Positions 53,224 through 62,227 are shown, numbered from the stretch's first letter. The stretch: 64,000 bases of DNA from Roseibium sp. MMSF_3544 (GCF_030732845.1 NZ_JASHKA010000026.1:16685-80684); one strand, 5' to 3'. Program-made: numbers and translations. The notes: generated by a model from the sequence alone, not told the origin.

Positions 53224-54618
53224 GTGCGCGAAATCCTTGTCCGCAAATCCGATCTGTCCGAAGCAACACCCATCATCGCGGTCACGGAAGCGTCCCTTGG
53301 GGATGTGCTTGTCGGCTTGGGGGACGCCGCGAGCGCCTGGTGCTCCGTCAACGACTACACTGGAAAACCGTCATCCCACCTGATGGTCCAGACCGGGGAC
53401 GGTACCGGGGCTGCTGTGCTCTATGGCGTGGAGGAGACAGGCCTTTCCCAGCCTTTTGCGCTCGGCGGGCTGGTCAATCGCCTGCCCCAGGGTGACTACT
53501 TTCTTGCGGATGGCTTTCCCGACCCCGAAGAGGCCGCGCTCGGATTTGCGCTGTCGGCTTACAAGTTTGAACGCTACGTGAAACCGTCCAGGAAAATACG
53601 TCGGCTTGGGATAGGTGATGACGTCGACCTTGAAAGGATCGGCGATGTTCTGGATGGGGTGAAGCTGACACGGGATCTCATCAACACGCCTGCCAACGAT
53701 CTGGGACCTGAAGAACTAGCAACAACGGTCGCGGCCTTGTTCGAGGAACACGGCGGCTCAGGAGAAGTGATCGTCGGGGAAGATCTCCTGTCCAGAAATT
53801 TCCCGATGGTGCATGCCGTCGGCCGGGCGAGCTCGCGCGCACCGCGTCTTGCGGATTATTCCTGGGGAGACGAAGACGCTCCGAAAGTAACCCTGGTCGG
53901 CAAAGGCGTGATTTTCGATACCGGCGGTCTTAACCTGAAGCCCGGGTCCTCCATGACGCTGATGAAGAAAGACATGGGTGGTGCGGCCAACGTTCTGGGT
54001 CTCGCCTCGATGATCATGTCATCGAACCTGCCGGTGCGCCTGCGGGTCATCGTTCCGTGTGTCGAAAACGCGGTCGCGGGGAGCGCTTTCAGACCCGGCG
54101 ACATTCTCTCAAGCCGCAAGGGACTGACTGTTGAAATAGGCAATACGGACGCGGAGGGCCGGCTGATCCTGGGGGACGCGCTTGCTCTGGCGGATGAGGA
54201 AACTTCGGATCTGCTGATCGATATGGCAACCCTTACCGGTGCGGCGCGCGTCGCGCTTGGGCCCGATCTGCCACCCTTTTACACAGATGATGACGGACTG
54301 GCGGATGATATCGCGGTCATCGCCGAAGCATCGTCCGATCCCTTGTGGCGTCTTCCACTCTGGAAGCCTTACATGAAATATCTCGACAGCAAGGTTGCCG
54401 ACATCAACCACATCAACACATCCGGAACAGGTTTTGCCGGTTCGATCACTGCTGCGCTTTTCCTCTCGCGCTTTGTGGACAACACAGAAAGCTGGGTTCA
54501 CTTCGACATTTACGGCTGGACCCCGGCAGAAAGACCCGGAAAAACGGTCGGCGGAGAAGCGCAGGGGATCCGTTGTCTGTTCGATCTCATTTCGGAGCGC
54601 TATGCGGCGGCAAAATAA
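53224..54618 (+). CDS. Leucyl aminopeptidase family protein (M17)
   Basis: A 464-residue cytosolic metallopeptidase. The C-terminal catalytic domain shows the metal/substrate lysine and Asp in V-G-K-G-V-I-F-D-T-G-G-L-N-L-K, M-K-K-D-M-G-G-A, and the signature N-T-D-A-E-G-R-L. The N-terminal macro-like domain is shorter than in PepA. GTG 53224 is chosen since GGAG lies eight bases before it; the GTG at 53215 overlaps that site. It releases N-terminal amino acids in peptide turnover. Confidence 0.92.
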   Translation: MREILVRKSDLSEATPIIAVTEASLGDVLVGLGDAASAWCSVNDYTGKPSSHLMVQTGDGTGAAVLYGVEETGLSQPFALGGLVNRLPQGDYFLADGFPDPEEAALGFALSAYKFERYVKPSRKIRRLGIGDDVDLERIGDVLDGVKLTRDLINTPANDLGPEELATTVAALFEEHGGSGEVIVGEDLLSRNFPMVHAVGRASSRAPRLADYSWGDEDAPKVTLVGKGVIFDTGGLNLKPGSSMTLMKKDMGGAANVLGLASMIMSSNLPVRLRVIVPCVENAVAGSAFRPGDILSSRKGLTVEIGNTDAEGRLILGDALALADEETSDLLIDMATLTGAARVALGPDLPPFYTDDDGLADDIAVIAEASSDPLWRLPLWKPYMKYLDSKVADINHINTSGTGFAGSITAALFLSRFVDNTESWVHFDIYGWTPAERPGKTVGGEAQGIRCLFDLISERYAAAK

Positions 54619-54677
54619 CGGGTCCGAAACGTTTTTGTGGTTCGATAGCCGTGATCAACAGGTAAAACGGCTCGATT

Positions 54678-55028
54678 ATGGCTGTCGATATACGCGCCTC
54701 ACAGGCGTTGAAACTGCTGCATGAAGTCAATCTGGCGCTGGTTCGAGACAGCGAGCAGGACCTGTCCGCACGCCAGATGACAATCCTGCTGACCGTCTAC
54801 CTGGAACCGCCGCCCCATACAGTTCGCGGCCTTGCGGCCAAGTTGAACGTCACCAAACCCGCGATAACCCGGGCGCTCGATACGCTCGGCGGGCTGCGGC
54901 TCTTGTCGCGCAAACGCGACGAGGCCGACAAGCGCAACGTGATCATCACACGAACTGTGTCAGGCGCACTCTATCTGGAGCAGCTGGGCGATCTCGTGGT
55001 AGAGAAGGCCAAGGAGCTGCCGCGCTGA
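54678..55028 (+). CDS. MarR-family transcriptional regulator
   Basis: A 116-residue winged-helix protein. The recognition region is T-V-R-G-L-A-A-K-L-N-V-T-K-P-A-I-T-R-A-L-D followed by the wing K-R-D-E-A-D-K-R-N-V. It is a little shorter than most MarR proteins. It lies between the aminopeptidase and an NlpC/P60 gene, 34 bases before the latter, so the three genes may form one unit. Target and ligand are unknown. Confidence 0.88.
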   Translation: MAVDIRASQALKLLHEVNLALVRDSEQDLSARQMTILLTVYLEPPPHTVRGLAAKLNVTKPAITRALDTLGGLRLLSRKRDEADKRNVIITRTVSGALYLEQLGDLVVEKAKELPR

Positions 55029-55062
55029 CGCGGCATTCAACCGCCGGACTTGGTAATCAGAC

Positions 55063-55932
55063 ATGACCAATACCTTTGACCGCCGCTTTCATCCGGTTCG
55101 CCCCGACCTCGCCTCCAGAGACTATGAGGGCAAGGTGGAAGCCGAACGGTTCGTCGATGGCGAAGTGTTTCAGGTGACTGCGGACAGCCTGGCCTTCCGG
55201 CCCGAACCACGGCCTGACAGATCCATCGACACGGAAGCTTTGCGCGGGGAATGGGTCACGGTCTTTGAGCAGACGTCGGAGGGTTGGGCCTGGGGGCAGC
55301 TCGACACGGATGGCTACGTTGGCTGGTTTTCCTCAGACGGCCTTGGACAGGTGACCGCCGCGACCCATCGCGTGCGCGCGCTCCGCACCTACCGCTATCC
55401 GGGGCCAGACCTGAAGTTTCCCCCGCTCGGACTGATGTCCATCGGATCGAAGGTCACGGTGGTCAGAGAGACGGAAACCCGAGGTCTGGTCTACGCGGTT
55501 TTGAGTGACGGCTCGGCTGTCGTCGCCAAACACCTTGTCCCGCTCACCGAACAGGAAGACGACTGGGTGTCGGTGGCAGAAGAAATGCTCGGGACGCCTT
55601 ATCTCTGGGGCGGACGTACATCGTTCGGCCTCGACTGCTCCGCGCTGATCCAGCTTGCCGCGCAGGCTGGAGGTATCGACATTCCGCGCGATAGCGATGT
55701 CCAGGAACAGGATGCGGGCGACGAGATTCCGCATGACGATCCCTCTGCTTTTACGCGCGGCGATCTCGTCTTCTGGAAAGGTCATGTCGGCATAGTTGCC
55801 GGCGCAAACCGTTTGCTCCACGCCAACGGTTTCACAATGACGGTTGCCTATGAGCCGCTCGATCAGGCAATCAAACGCATCGCTGCGACCGAGTGGGGTG
55901 CTGTCACCTCGGCACGTCGCCTCTCGGCATAG
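55063..55932 (+). CDS. NlpC/P60-family cell-wall peptidase (C40)
   Basis: A 289-residue protein with two bacterial SH3-like domains (roughly 30-155) and a C-terminal NlpC/P60 domain. The catalytic triad is visible as Cys192 in G-L-D-C-S-A-L, His241 in K-G-H-V-G-I-V and His253 in L-L-H-A-N. The fold and layout match dipeptidyl-peptidase VI type enzymes that cut gamma-D-Glu-diaminopimelate peptides. No signal peptide is visible, so it may act on recycled muropeptides in the cytoplasm. Confidence 0.92.
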   Translation: MTNTFDRRFHPVRPDLASRDYEGKVEAERFVDGEVFQVTADSLAFRPEPRPDRSIDTEALRGEWVTVFEQTSEGWAWGQLDTDGYVGWFSSDGLGQVTAATHRVRALRTYRYPGPDLKFPPLGLMSIGSKVTVVRETETRGLVYAVLSDGSAVVAKHLVPLTEQEDDWVSVAEEMLGTPYLWGGRTSFGLDCSALIQLAAQAGGIDIPRDSDVQEQDAGDEIPHDDPSAFTRGDLVFWKGHVGIVAGANRLLHANGFTMTVAYEPLDQAIKRIAATEWGAVTSARRLSA

Positions 55933-55936
55933 AGCG

Positions 55937-56233
55937 TTACAAGGCCTTTGCCATCGCCTGCCACAAGATCTCGGCGTCACGTTCAACAGGTTTGCCGGCC
56001 ATTCGGAACCAATAGCCGGCATTGCCGTGATCGCCTTCGATGAGATGGCAGAGCGCATGGACCCAGTCATGGGCTGGCTCACCCTCGTCTCGCTGGCAGA
56101 TCTCGTGGGCCTTTTCCCATTCCGGACCCAGGCCAAGCTCTCCCTTCTTCAGCCACCAGAGCGCCTTCAGCGGTTCGGATAGATGAGCGGGCGGTTCTGC
56201 TGTTGATACGTCGAATTGCGTTGGACCGGACAT
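55937..56233 (-). CDS. Small conserved protein of unknown function
   Basis: A 98-residue soluble protein that I cannot name. It is rich in Trp, His and Glu, with W-W-L-K-K-G-E-L and A-H-D-W-V-H-A-L-C-H-L-I-E-G-D followed by N-A-G-Y-W-F-R-M-A-G-K-P. The pattern of aromatic and His residues and the Asn-Ala-x-Tyr-Trp element recalls helical hairpin proteins found widely in proteobacteria. AGGGA precedes ATG 56233. It is convergent with the peptidase gene (four bases apart). Confidence 0.72.
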   Translation of the reverse strand: MSGPTQFDVSTAEPPAHLSEPLKALWWLKKGELGLGPEWEKAHEICQRDEGEPAHDWVHALCHLIEGDHGNAGYWFRMAGKPVERDAEILWQAMAKAL

Positions 56234-56325
56234 GTTCTGTCCCTGAAGGTTGTTCGGGTGGGGAGCCGTTACTCTAGACCTGGTTATTGGCATCCGCCAA
56301 ATGAATCTGGATCACGCAATAGCGT

Positions 56326-57513
56326 TCAGGCCTTCGGCGTCAGAGCCAAGCGCGGTTCTTCCTGCACTTGCTCTTCCGCAGCGGACTCGATGTCCCCGAG
56401 TTCCAGATCTTCGATCTTGCGGCTGCGCTTGGTGATCTTGTCGGTGGAAATCAGGATCTGGTCGATGTCCTTGTTGGCTTGCGCAAAATGGGATTGCAGC
56501 TTGCCGACACGGTCGTTGAGACGGCCGACATCGGTGATCAGGTGGCCGACTTCCGCCTGGATCAGGTGAGCCTGCTCGCGCATCTTGGCATCGCGCAACA
56601 CGGACTGGATCACTTGAATGGACAGCATCAGGAGGGACGGCGACACGATCACCACCCGCGTCCGGTGTGCCTTTTGAATGAGGTCTTCAAAGCCCTCGTT
56701 GAGTTCCGCGAACACGCTCTCGGACGGCACGAACAGGAAGGCCGTGTCCTGGGTCTCGCCGGGCAAAAGATATTTCTCGCCGATATCCTGGATATGCTTG
56801 ACGAAGTCGCGACGGAATTGGGCCTGTGCGTATTTCAGCTGCTCCTCCGTTTCCGCGTTCCGCAACAGGTTGAAAGCCTCCAGGGGAAACTTCGCGTCGA
56901 TTGCGAGCGAGGGCGCACCGTTCGGCATATGGATCAGGCAGTCCGGGCGGCTGTTGTTGGAAAGCGTTGCCTGGAAGGTGTAGGTGCTCGGGGCCATTTG
57001 GTCCTGGATGATGGCCTCCATCCGGCCCTGGCCGAAAGCACCGCGTGTCTGCTTGTTGGAGAGGATTGCCTGCAGTTGGCCGACCTGGCCCGACAGGTCG
57101 GTAATTGTCCGCTGCGCCCGGTCGATGACGGCAAGCCGCTCATGCAGATGCCGGAGCCCGTCCTGGGTTTTCTTGGTCGTGTCGGCCATCGACAGTCCCA
57201 GCTTGTGGCCCATCCCGTCAAGGCGCTCATTGACCGCGCGCATCATGTCCGACTGGCGAGAGCCGAAGACTTCCGCCATGGTCTGCATGCGGCCTGTCAT
57301 CTCGCCTTGCGACTTCAAAAGCTGCGCCAGGTGGCTTTCCAGTTCGTGGATCCGTTCCGTTGAAGCGCTGTCGGCCTCCGCGCGAAGCCGGATCTGGCGC
57401 ATGGTCTTCAAGACCAGCCAGACAATCAGCGCCAACAGGAACAGTCCGCCCGCAATCGCGGTTTCCAGAACCGTCACCGGACGGCCACTCAACTCAAACA
57501 GGATCTCGTTCAT
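56326..57513 (-). CDS. rmuC: DNA recombination protein RmuC
   Basis: A 395-residue RmuC-family protein with an N-terminal membrane helix (roughly residues 15-36), a coiled-coil stretch (45-150), and the RmuC nuclease-like domain: D-A-K-F-P-L-E-A-F, T-Q-D-T-A-F-L-F-V-P-S-E-S-V-F and R-V-V-I-V-S-P-S-L-L. RmuC limits inversions at short inverted repeats in E. coli, and recent work links it to phage defence. The window contains many short inverted repeats, but no direct connection is claimed. Confidence 0.92.
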   Translation of the reverse strand: MNEILFELSGRPVTVLETAIAGGLFLLALIVWLVLKTMRQIRLRAEADSASTERIHELESHLAQLLKSQGEMTGRMQTMAEVFGSRQSDMMRAVNERLDGMGHKLGLSMADTTKKTQDGLRHLHERLAVIDRAQRTITDLSGQVGQLQAILSNKQTRGAFGQGRMEAIIQDQMAPSTYTFQATLSNNSRPDCLIHMPNGAPSLAIDAKFPLEAFNLLRNAETEEQLKYAQAQFRRDFVKHIQDIGEKYLLPGETQDTAFLFVPSESVFAELNEGFEDLIQKAHRTRVVIVSPSLLMLSIQVIQSVLRDAKMREQAHLIQAEVGHLITDVGRLNDRVGKLQSHFAQANKDIDQILISTDKITKRSRKIEDLELGDIESAAEEQVQEEPRLALTPKA

Positions 57514-57638
57514 GAAACAAACATAGAACGATTCGGCTCAAACGCACATCCGCGACGCAATTCAGATGCGTTGAAAACGCAAGCGAACCCGTTGATTTCC
57601 GCGTTGACCACCGTCGTTTGATTGCCTATGTCAGGCGC

Positions 57639-58157
57639 ATGACATTACGCCCGATCATTACGATTCCCGACCCGGTTCTCCGCGAAGTCTGCGCGCCCAT
57701 CGAAACTGTCGATGATGACGTCCGGGGACTTGCCGACGACATGCTGGACACCATGTACGACGCTCCTGGTATTGGACTGGCCGCCAGCCAGATCGGTATC
57801 CTGAAGCGCATGTTTGTTCTCGACGTCGCCAAGGAGGATGAACCCAAGCAGCCGATGGTCTTCATCAATCCGAAAATCGTGTGGTCCAGCGACGAACTCT
57901 CCGTCTACCAGGAAGGATGCCTGTCGATCCCCGAGTATTTTGAGGATGTCGAGCGTCCGGCAGAGGTGACCGTCCAGTTTCTGGACCGGGAAGGCGCAGA
58001 GGCCGAGATCAAGGCCGACGGCTTGCTGGCAACCTGTATCCAGCACGAGCTTGACCATCTCAACGGGAAACTGTTCATTGACTACCTGTCGAAGTTGAAG
58101 CGTGACCGGGTGATCAAGAAGTTCACCAAACAGGCGAAACTGGCCGGCAAGGGCTGA
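57639..58157 (+). CDS. def: Peptide deformylase
   Basis: A 172-residue metalloenzyme that removes the formyl group from nascent proteins. All three motifs are intact: G-I-G-L-A-A-S-Q-I-G, E-G-C-L-S-I-P and Q-H-E-L-D-H-L-N-G. ATG 57639 gives the standard N-terminus I-T-I-P-D-P-V-L-R; the ribosome binding site is weak (CAGG). Its partner fmt lies 1.3 kb downstream, separated by marC and a repeat cluster. Confidence 0.95.
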   Translation: MTLRPIITIPDPVLREVCAPIETVDDDVRGLADDMLDTMYDAPGIGLAASQIGILKRMFVLDVAKEDEPKQPMVFINPKIVWSSDELSVYQEGCLSIPEYFEDVERPAEVTVQFLDREGAEAEIKADGLLATCIQHELDHLNGKLFIDYLSKLKRDRVIKKFTKQAKLAGKG

Positions 58158-58178
58158 AGAACGACAACTGGGGGCCTA

Positions 58179-58811
58179 ATGGATCAGGTATTGTTCCTGA
58201 AAACGTTTGCTGCGCTTTTTGCGATCATGAGCCCGATTGCCAATCTTCCTGTTTTCCTTGCCCTGACATCGGATAGAGGTCCGGCCTACGAGCGCAAGAC
58301 GGCTCTGACCATTCTGATCGGTCTCACGATCGGCTCCGTCGTCATTGGCCTGTCCGGCGATATCATTCTCAAGGTTTTCGGCATCAGTCTTGATGCTTTC
58401 CGGCTTGCCGGAGGGTTCCTGATCCTTCTGATCGCGCTCGATCTTCTTTCCGGCAAAGCGGCACAGGCCCATCACGGCACGGAAAAGGAAAAGGAGCACA
58501 TGAAATCGCAGGACAATCCGGCGATTTATCCGCTCACGGTTCCGATCCTTCTGGGCCCCGGCTCCATCTCCACAATGATCATTTTTCGCGGTCAGGTAAC
58601 GAATTTCAGCCAGGAAGTTGCCTATGTCGCAGCGGTTGCTGCCGCGATCCTGCTTCTCGTCGGCACGTTCTTCGCCGCGCCTTTCCTGTCACGCTTTCTG
58701 GGCCAGACCGCCAACAGCGTCATGAGCCGCCTGATGGGCATGATCCTGGCAGCCATCGCCATGGAGATGATGACCGACAGTCTCAAGGTTCTCTGGCCCG
58801 GGCTGGCCTGA
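58179..58811 (+). CDS. MarC-family integral membrane protein
   Basis: A 210-residue membrane protein with six hydrophobic segments, matching MarC/UPF0056: F-A-I-M-S-P-I-A-N-L-P-V-F-L near the N-terminus and Y-P-L-T-V-P-I-L-L-G-P-G-S-I-S in the middle. The family is widespread and its transport function is not established. It starts 21 bases after def and may be cotranscribed with it. Confidence 0.92.
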   Translation: MDQVLFLKTFAALFAIMSPIANLPVFLALTSDRGPAYERKTALTILIGLTIGSVVIGLSGDIILKVFGISLDAFRLAGGFLILLIALDLLSGKAAQAHHGTEKEKEHMKSQDNPAIYPLTVPILLGPGSISTMIIFRGQVTNFSQEVAYVAAVAAAILLLVGTFFAAPFLSRFLGQTANSVMSRLMGMILAAIAMEMMTDSLKVLWPGLA

Positions 58812-58855
58812 CCGGACCTGCCTGCAATTCTGAGGAAGACAAATGGGGATTGTCC

Positions 58856-58908
58856 TTCCGGACAAATGCGCCGGATCGGCATGCAGCTTTCGCTGCGCTT
58901 GTCCGGAA
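58856..58908. repeat. Short inverted repeat (TTCCGGACAA ends)
   Basis: TTCCGGACAA (58856-58865) and TTGTCCGGAA (58899-58908) are perfect complements around a GC-rich centre containing an AGCTTTCGCT hairpin. It opens the repeat cluster between marC and fmt (58812-59427), which holds no gene. Confidence 0.65.
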
Positions 58909-58953
58909 CGACGTCCGGTCAAGATCGCGGCAACCACCTCGAACCCCGGACTT

Positions 58954-59053
58954 CATCCTGAGGAGGACCGTCAGGTCCGTCTCGAAGGATGGCGGTAGGA
59001 TGCGCAGTTGGCGGCCCATCCTTCGAGACAGCGCTCCGCGCTTCCTCAGGATG
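58954..59053. repeat. Palindromic intergenic repeat, family D (CATCCTGAGGA ends)
   Basis: A 100-base element with perfect terminal inverted repeats CATCCTGAGGA and TCCTCAGGATG and an inner pair CTCGAAGGATGG / CCATCCTTCGAG. Elements with these ends are common between genes in Hyphomicrobiales genomes. The sequence folds as one long hairpin. Confidence 0.75.
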
Positions 59054-59096
59054 AGGGTGTGCGGGTTGAGAGATGCCCGTGCTTCGAGCTTCGACA

Positions 59097-59204
59097 CCTC
59101 TCCCCGTGGGAGAGGTCGGCCTGGAAGGCCGGGTGAGGGGACAAACGTCTCAGGCCTCTTGTCAGGTTTGACACCTCACCCTGGCCCTTTCCCTCAGGGA
59201 GAGG
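59097..59204. repeat. Palindromic intergenic repeat, family A copy 2
   Basis: It has the same block order as the copy at 8257-8366 and lies in the same orientation: CCTCTCCCC...GGGAGAGGTCGGC, GCCGGGTGAGGGGACAAA, then CCTCACCCT...CCCTCAGGGAGAGG. The arms are conserved, the loops and the centre are not, which suggests the structure is what is kept. Confidence 0.8.
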
Positions 59205-59427
59205 AGACAGGACCGGGCAGCGGTAAGCGGAACCGAACGACATCGTTGCTTCGAGACAGGCCTTTGCCTTTCTCACAATGTGGCTCAATACCAAACCTGG
59301 GAGTTGCCGGCTCATACAGAATTGAAATAGCGACGCGATTACGCGCCGTGCGGACACTCGCCCCCTTGCCCGGGCCGGCTTTAGGCGTAATAAGGGGCGA
59401 ACTTTCGCTTGAACCCTCAGGAGCCTC

Positions 59428-60366
59428 ATGTCACTTCGTGTCGTCTTCATGGGCACGCCGGATTTTTCGGTGCCGACCCTAATTGAAATCGTCGGTCAGG
59501 GACACGAAGTCGTCGCCTGTTATTCCCAGCCGCCGCGTCCGGCGGGCAGAGGCATGGATCTGAAAAAGTCCCCCGTTCATGAGACGGCCGAGTCTTTCGG
59601 AATTCCGGTTTCCACGCCGAAAAGCCTCAAAGATCAGGAAGAACAGGCAAAGTTTGCAGATTTGAATGCCGATGTCGCGGTCGTGGTCGCCTACGGACTG
59701 CTGTTGCCCAAAGCCGTGCTGGACGCGCCGCAATTCGGCTGTTTGAACCTTCATGCCTCAAAGTTGCCGCGCTGGCGGGGAGCGGCACCGATCAACCGCG
59801 CGATCATGGCGGGTGACAGCGAAACCGCGGTGCAGGTGATGCGCATGGAAGAGGGCCTCGACACAGGCCCGGTGTGCATGTCGGAGACGGTCACGATCAC
59901 TAGCGCAATGACGGCGGGCGACCTGCACGATCAGCTTTCCGCGCTCGGTGGTGACTTGATGGTTCGCGCACTCGCGGCCTTGTCGCGCGGCGCGCTCGGC
60001 GAGCAGCCACAGGCAGAAGATGGCATCACCTATGCTGCCAAGCTGTCGAAACAGGAAACGCGGATCGACTGGTCGAAAACGGCCGAAGAGGTTCACAACC
60101 ATATTCGTGGTCTGTCACCTTTTCCGGGCGCCTGGTGCGAAATGCCGCTTGGCAGCAAGCCGGAACGGGTGAAGATCCTCAGAAGCTCGCTCGCCGAGGG
60201 GGGCGGTGCACCGGGTGAGGTTCTGTCGACCACCGATGCACCCATCGTCGCTTGTGCCACCGGGGCAGTCCAGCTGGATCAGGTTCAGCGTGCGGGCAAA
60301 AAGGCGGTGAGCGGACAGGAGTTCCTGCGCGGTGCATCTCTTTCTGACGGCACGCTTCTGGATTAG
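59428..60366 (+). CDS. fmt: Methionyl-tRNA formyltransferase
   Basis: A 312-residue enzyme that formylates initiator Met-tRNA. F-M-G-T-P-D-F-S-V-P at the N-terminus, the active-site N-L-H-A-S-K-L-P-R-W-R-G-A-A-P-I and the C-terminal tRNA-binding OB-like domain (I-R-G-L-S-P-F-P-G-A-W) are all present. Followed by an acetyltransferase and truA with short spacing, so the three are probably cotranscribed. Confidence 0.95.
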   Translation: MSLRVVFMGTPDFSVPTLIEIVGQGHEVVACYSQPPRPAGRGMDLKKSPVHETAESFGIPVSTPKSLKDQEEQAKFADLNADVAVVVAYGLLLPKAVLDAPQFGCLNLHASKLPRWRGAAPINRAIMAGDSETAVQVMRMEEGLDTGPVCMSETVTITSAMTAGDLHDQLSALGGDLMVRALAALSRGALGEQPQAEDGITYAAKLSKQETRIDWSKTAEEVHNHIRGLSPFPGAWCEMPLGSKPERVKILRSSLAEGGGAPGEVLSTTDAPIVACATGAVQLDQVQRAGKKAVSGQEFLRGASLSDGTLLD

Positions 60367-60389
60367 GTTAGGGGCAGCAGGAGACACTG

Positions 60390-60929
60390 ATGAGCGACGC
60401 AACTGATGCCCCCGATCTGACGATCCGAGACGTGACGCCTGAAGACGAGGTTGTTGTCAGGGATCTACTGAAGGCAGCCTTTCCATCGCATGTAGAAGCA
60501 AAACTGGTGGAAAAACTGCGCCATTGCGGTGCCCTGGTGCTGGAACAGGTCGCCGTGGACGAAAGCGGCAAGGTTGTCTGTCACGTTGCTTATAGCCGGG
60601 TAACCCCGGCGGCAATCGGCCCCGGTCACGCGCTTCAGGTGTGTTGTCTTGCCCCTGTTTCCGTCTGGCCGGAAAAACAGCGCACAGGGATCGGCTCTGC
60701 TTTGATCGCCGCGTCGCTCGAAAAGCTGCGCGATCTCGGCGAGGATCTTGTGCTTGTGCTCGGACCGCCCTCCTACTATCCGCGTTTCGGCTTCGATCCG
60801 GTCCTCGCCCGAAAGGTCCAGGGACCATATGCGGGTGATGCGTTCATGGCGCTCGCGTTGACGGAAGCCGGTTCGCGCGACCTGCCCATCGAAGTGGCCT
60901 TTGCCACACCCTTCGAAGAATTTGAGTAG
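60390..60929 (+). CDS. GNAT-family N-acetyltransferase (YhbS-like)
   Basis: A 179-residue GNAT protein. The acetyl-CoA-binding segment is L-A-P-V-S-V-W-P-E-K-Q-R-T-G-I-G-S-A-L-I (Q-x-x-G-x-G/A motif) followed by L-V-L-V-L-G-P-P-S-Y-Y-P-R-F-G-F, typical of the YhbS subgroup. AGGAGA precedes the ATG. Its stop is immediately followed by the truA start. The acetyl acceptor is unknown. Confidence 0.9.
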   Translation: MSDATDAPDLTIRDVTPEDEVVVRDLLKAAFPSHVEAKLVEKLRHCGALVLEQVAVDESGKVVCHVAYSRVTPAAIGPGHALQVCCLAPVSVWPEKQRTGIGSALIAASLEKLRDLGEDLVLVLGPPSYYPRFGFDPVLARKVQGPYAGDAFMALALTEAGSRDLPIEVAFATPFEEFE

Positions 60930-61751
60930 ATGCCGCGATACAAGCTGACGGTGGAATATGACGGTCGGCCGTTTTGCGGTTGGCAGCGCCAGGCCAACGG
61001 CCCTTCCGTTCAGGCCGTGATTGAGCGCGCCATCAAGGCCTTTTCCGGCGAAGACGTGACGATCGGTGGTGCAGGCCGCACCGATACCGGGGTTCACGCA
61101 ACCGGGCAGGTTTGTCACGCCGACCTTTCCAGATCCTGGCCCTCCAAGACCATCATGGGCGCGCTGAACTTCCACTGCCAGCCGGATCCTGTGGTGGTGC
61201 TCGACTGTGCTGAAATGCACGAAGGGTTCGACGCCCGTTTTTCCGCTATTCGCCGGTCCTACCGCTACCGCATTCACAATCGGCTGCCGCCGCTGACCCA
61301 CCAACTCGGCCTTGCCTGGCACGTGAAGCCGGATCTTGATGCCGAGGCCATGCATAAGGCGGCGCAAGAGTTTGTCGGCCATCACGACTTCACTACGTTC
61401 CGCCATTCGCGTTGCCAGGCCAAGAGCCCGGAAAAGACGCTGGAAGAGTTCCGGGTCTATCGGGAGGGGGAGTTCGTCATTGCCGAATGCTCGTCCCGCT
61501 CGTTCCTGCACAACCAGGTCCGGTCCATGGTCGGCACATTGAGGCTGGTCGGGGAGGGCAAATGGGGCCCGGGAGCAATCACCAGCGCGCTTCAGGCCCG
61601 TGACCGCAAGGCCTGCGGCCCGGTCGCCCCCGCAGACGGTCTCTACCTGACCCGTGTCGACTACCGTTCAGCGGAGATGGATATCGAGTTGCTGCGCGAC
61701 TGGCAGGCCCGCAAGAGCGCAATGGAAGCCGAAGACGAAGCCGAGGCTTGA
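60930..61751 (+). CDS. truA: tRNA pseudouridine synthase TruA
   Basis: A 273-residue enzyme forming pseudouridine at positions 38-40 of tRNA anticodon arms. The catalytic Asp is in G-R-T-D-T-G-V-H-A; G-W-Q-R-Q near residue 17 and the C-terminal F-L-H-N-Q-V-R-S-M-V-G complete the family pattern. The start directly abuts the acetyltransferase stop. An acidic tail of about ten residues ends the protein. Confidence 0.95.
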   Translation: MPRYKLTVEYDGRPFCGWQRQANGPSVQAVIERAIKAFSGEDVTIGGAGRTDTGVHATGQVCHADLSRSWPSKTIMGALNFHCQPDPVVVLDCAEMHEGFDARFSAIRRSYRYRIHNRLPPLTHQLGLAWHVKPDLDAEAMHKAAQEFVGHHDFTTFRHSRCQAKSPEKTLEEFRVYREGEFVIAECSSRSFLHNQVRSMVGTLRLVGEGKWGPGAITSALQARDRKACGPVAPADGLYLTRVDYRSAEMDIELLRDWQARKSAMEAEDEAEA

Positions 61752-61805
61752 CTATTCGGAAGAGGCCGCTGCGAGGTCCTGAACCAAGGCTGAATATGTA
61801 CGCTT

Positions 61806-61928
61806 GTCATCCCGGCGGAAGCGAAGCGGAGATCCGGGACCGGTGCGGCAGTGCCCATCTGTTCGCCCCAGAATATCTCGCTCGTTGGTTCCCCGGTCCC
61901 GGATCTCCCGTAGGTCGTCCGGGATGAC
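61806..61928. repeat. Palindromic intergenic repeat, family B with long terminal inverted repeats
   Basis: A 123-base element starting GTCATCCCGG and ending CCGGGATGAC. The pairing continues inward through AGATCCGGGACCGG on the left and CCGGTCCCGGATCT on the right, with a non-repetitive centre. Its left end matches 8404 onward. It lies just after truA in a 476-base gap (61752-62227) without genes. Confidence 0.78.
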
Positions 61929-61985
61929 GCTGGCGAGGTTCTTGGATTGGCCATGCCGGGACATGTTGTTCTCTCCATTTCTCCG

Positions 61986-62096
61986 GTCGTCCCATGGCTC
62001 GACCATGGGACCCATGCCGTGACCTTTCCAGGATCGAGGATTGGAGTCCGGGGGAAAGGAGCGGCCTGGATTGCCGGATCAAGTCCGGCAATGACG
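61986..62096. repeat. Intergenic repeat with two strong hairpins
   Basis: It begins with the hairpin CCCATGG-CTCGA-CCATGGG and ends with ATTGCCGGA-TCAAG-TCCGGCAAT. The ends GTCGTCCC and GACGGG fit the family B termini loosely. The region 62097-62227 has no recognised feature. Confidence 0.65.
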
Positions 62097-62227
62097 GGTC
62101 ATGTTTGTATTCCAAGAAGAACGGATCAATCGCGCTCAGTTGAGTTGATGAGGATGGATTGATAGGCGCGCTAGAATTGAGCGCAACGCAAACGCGTTGA
62201 AATGAGTTTCGAGAGCGTCCGCTTTTC

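Noticed and set aside
56368..57363. 331-codon plus-strand open frame
   Set aside because: Antisense to rmuC, which has clear family motifs; no independent ribosome binding site or domain.
59046..59456. 136-codon minus-strand open frame before fmt
   Set aside because: It is made of intergenic repeat sequence and overlaps the fmt start.
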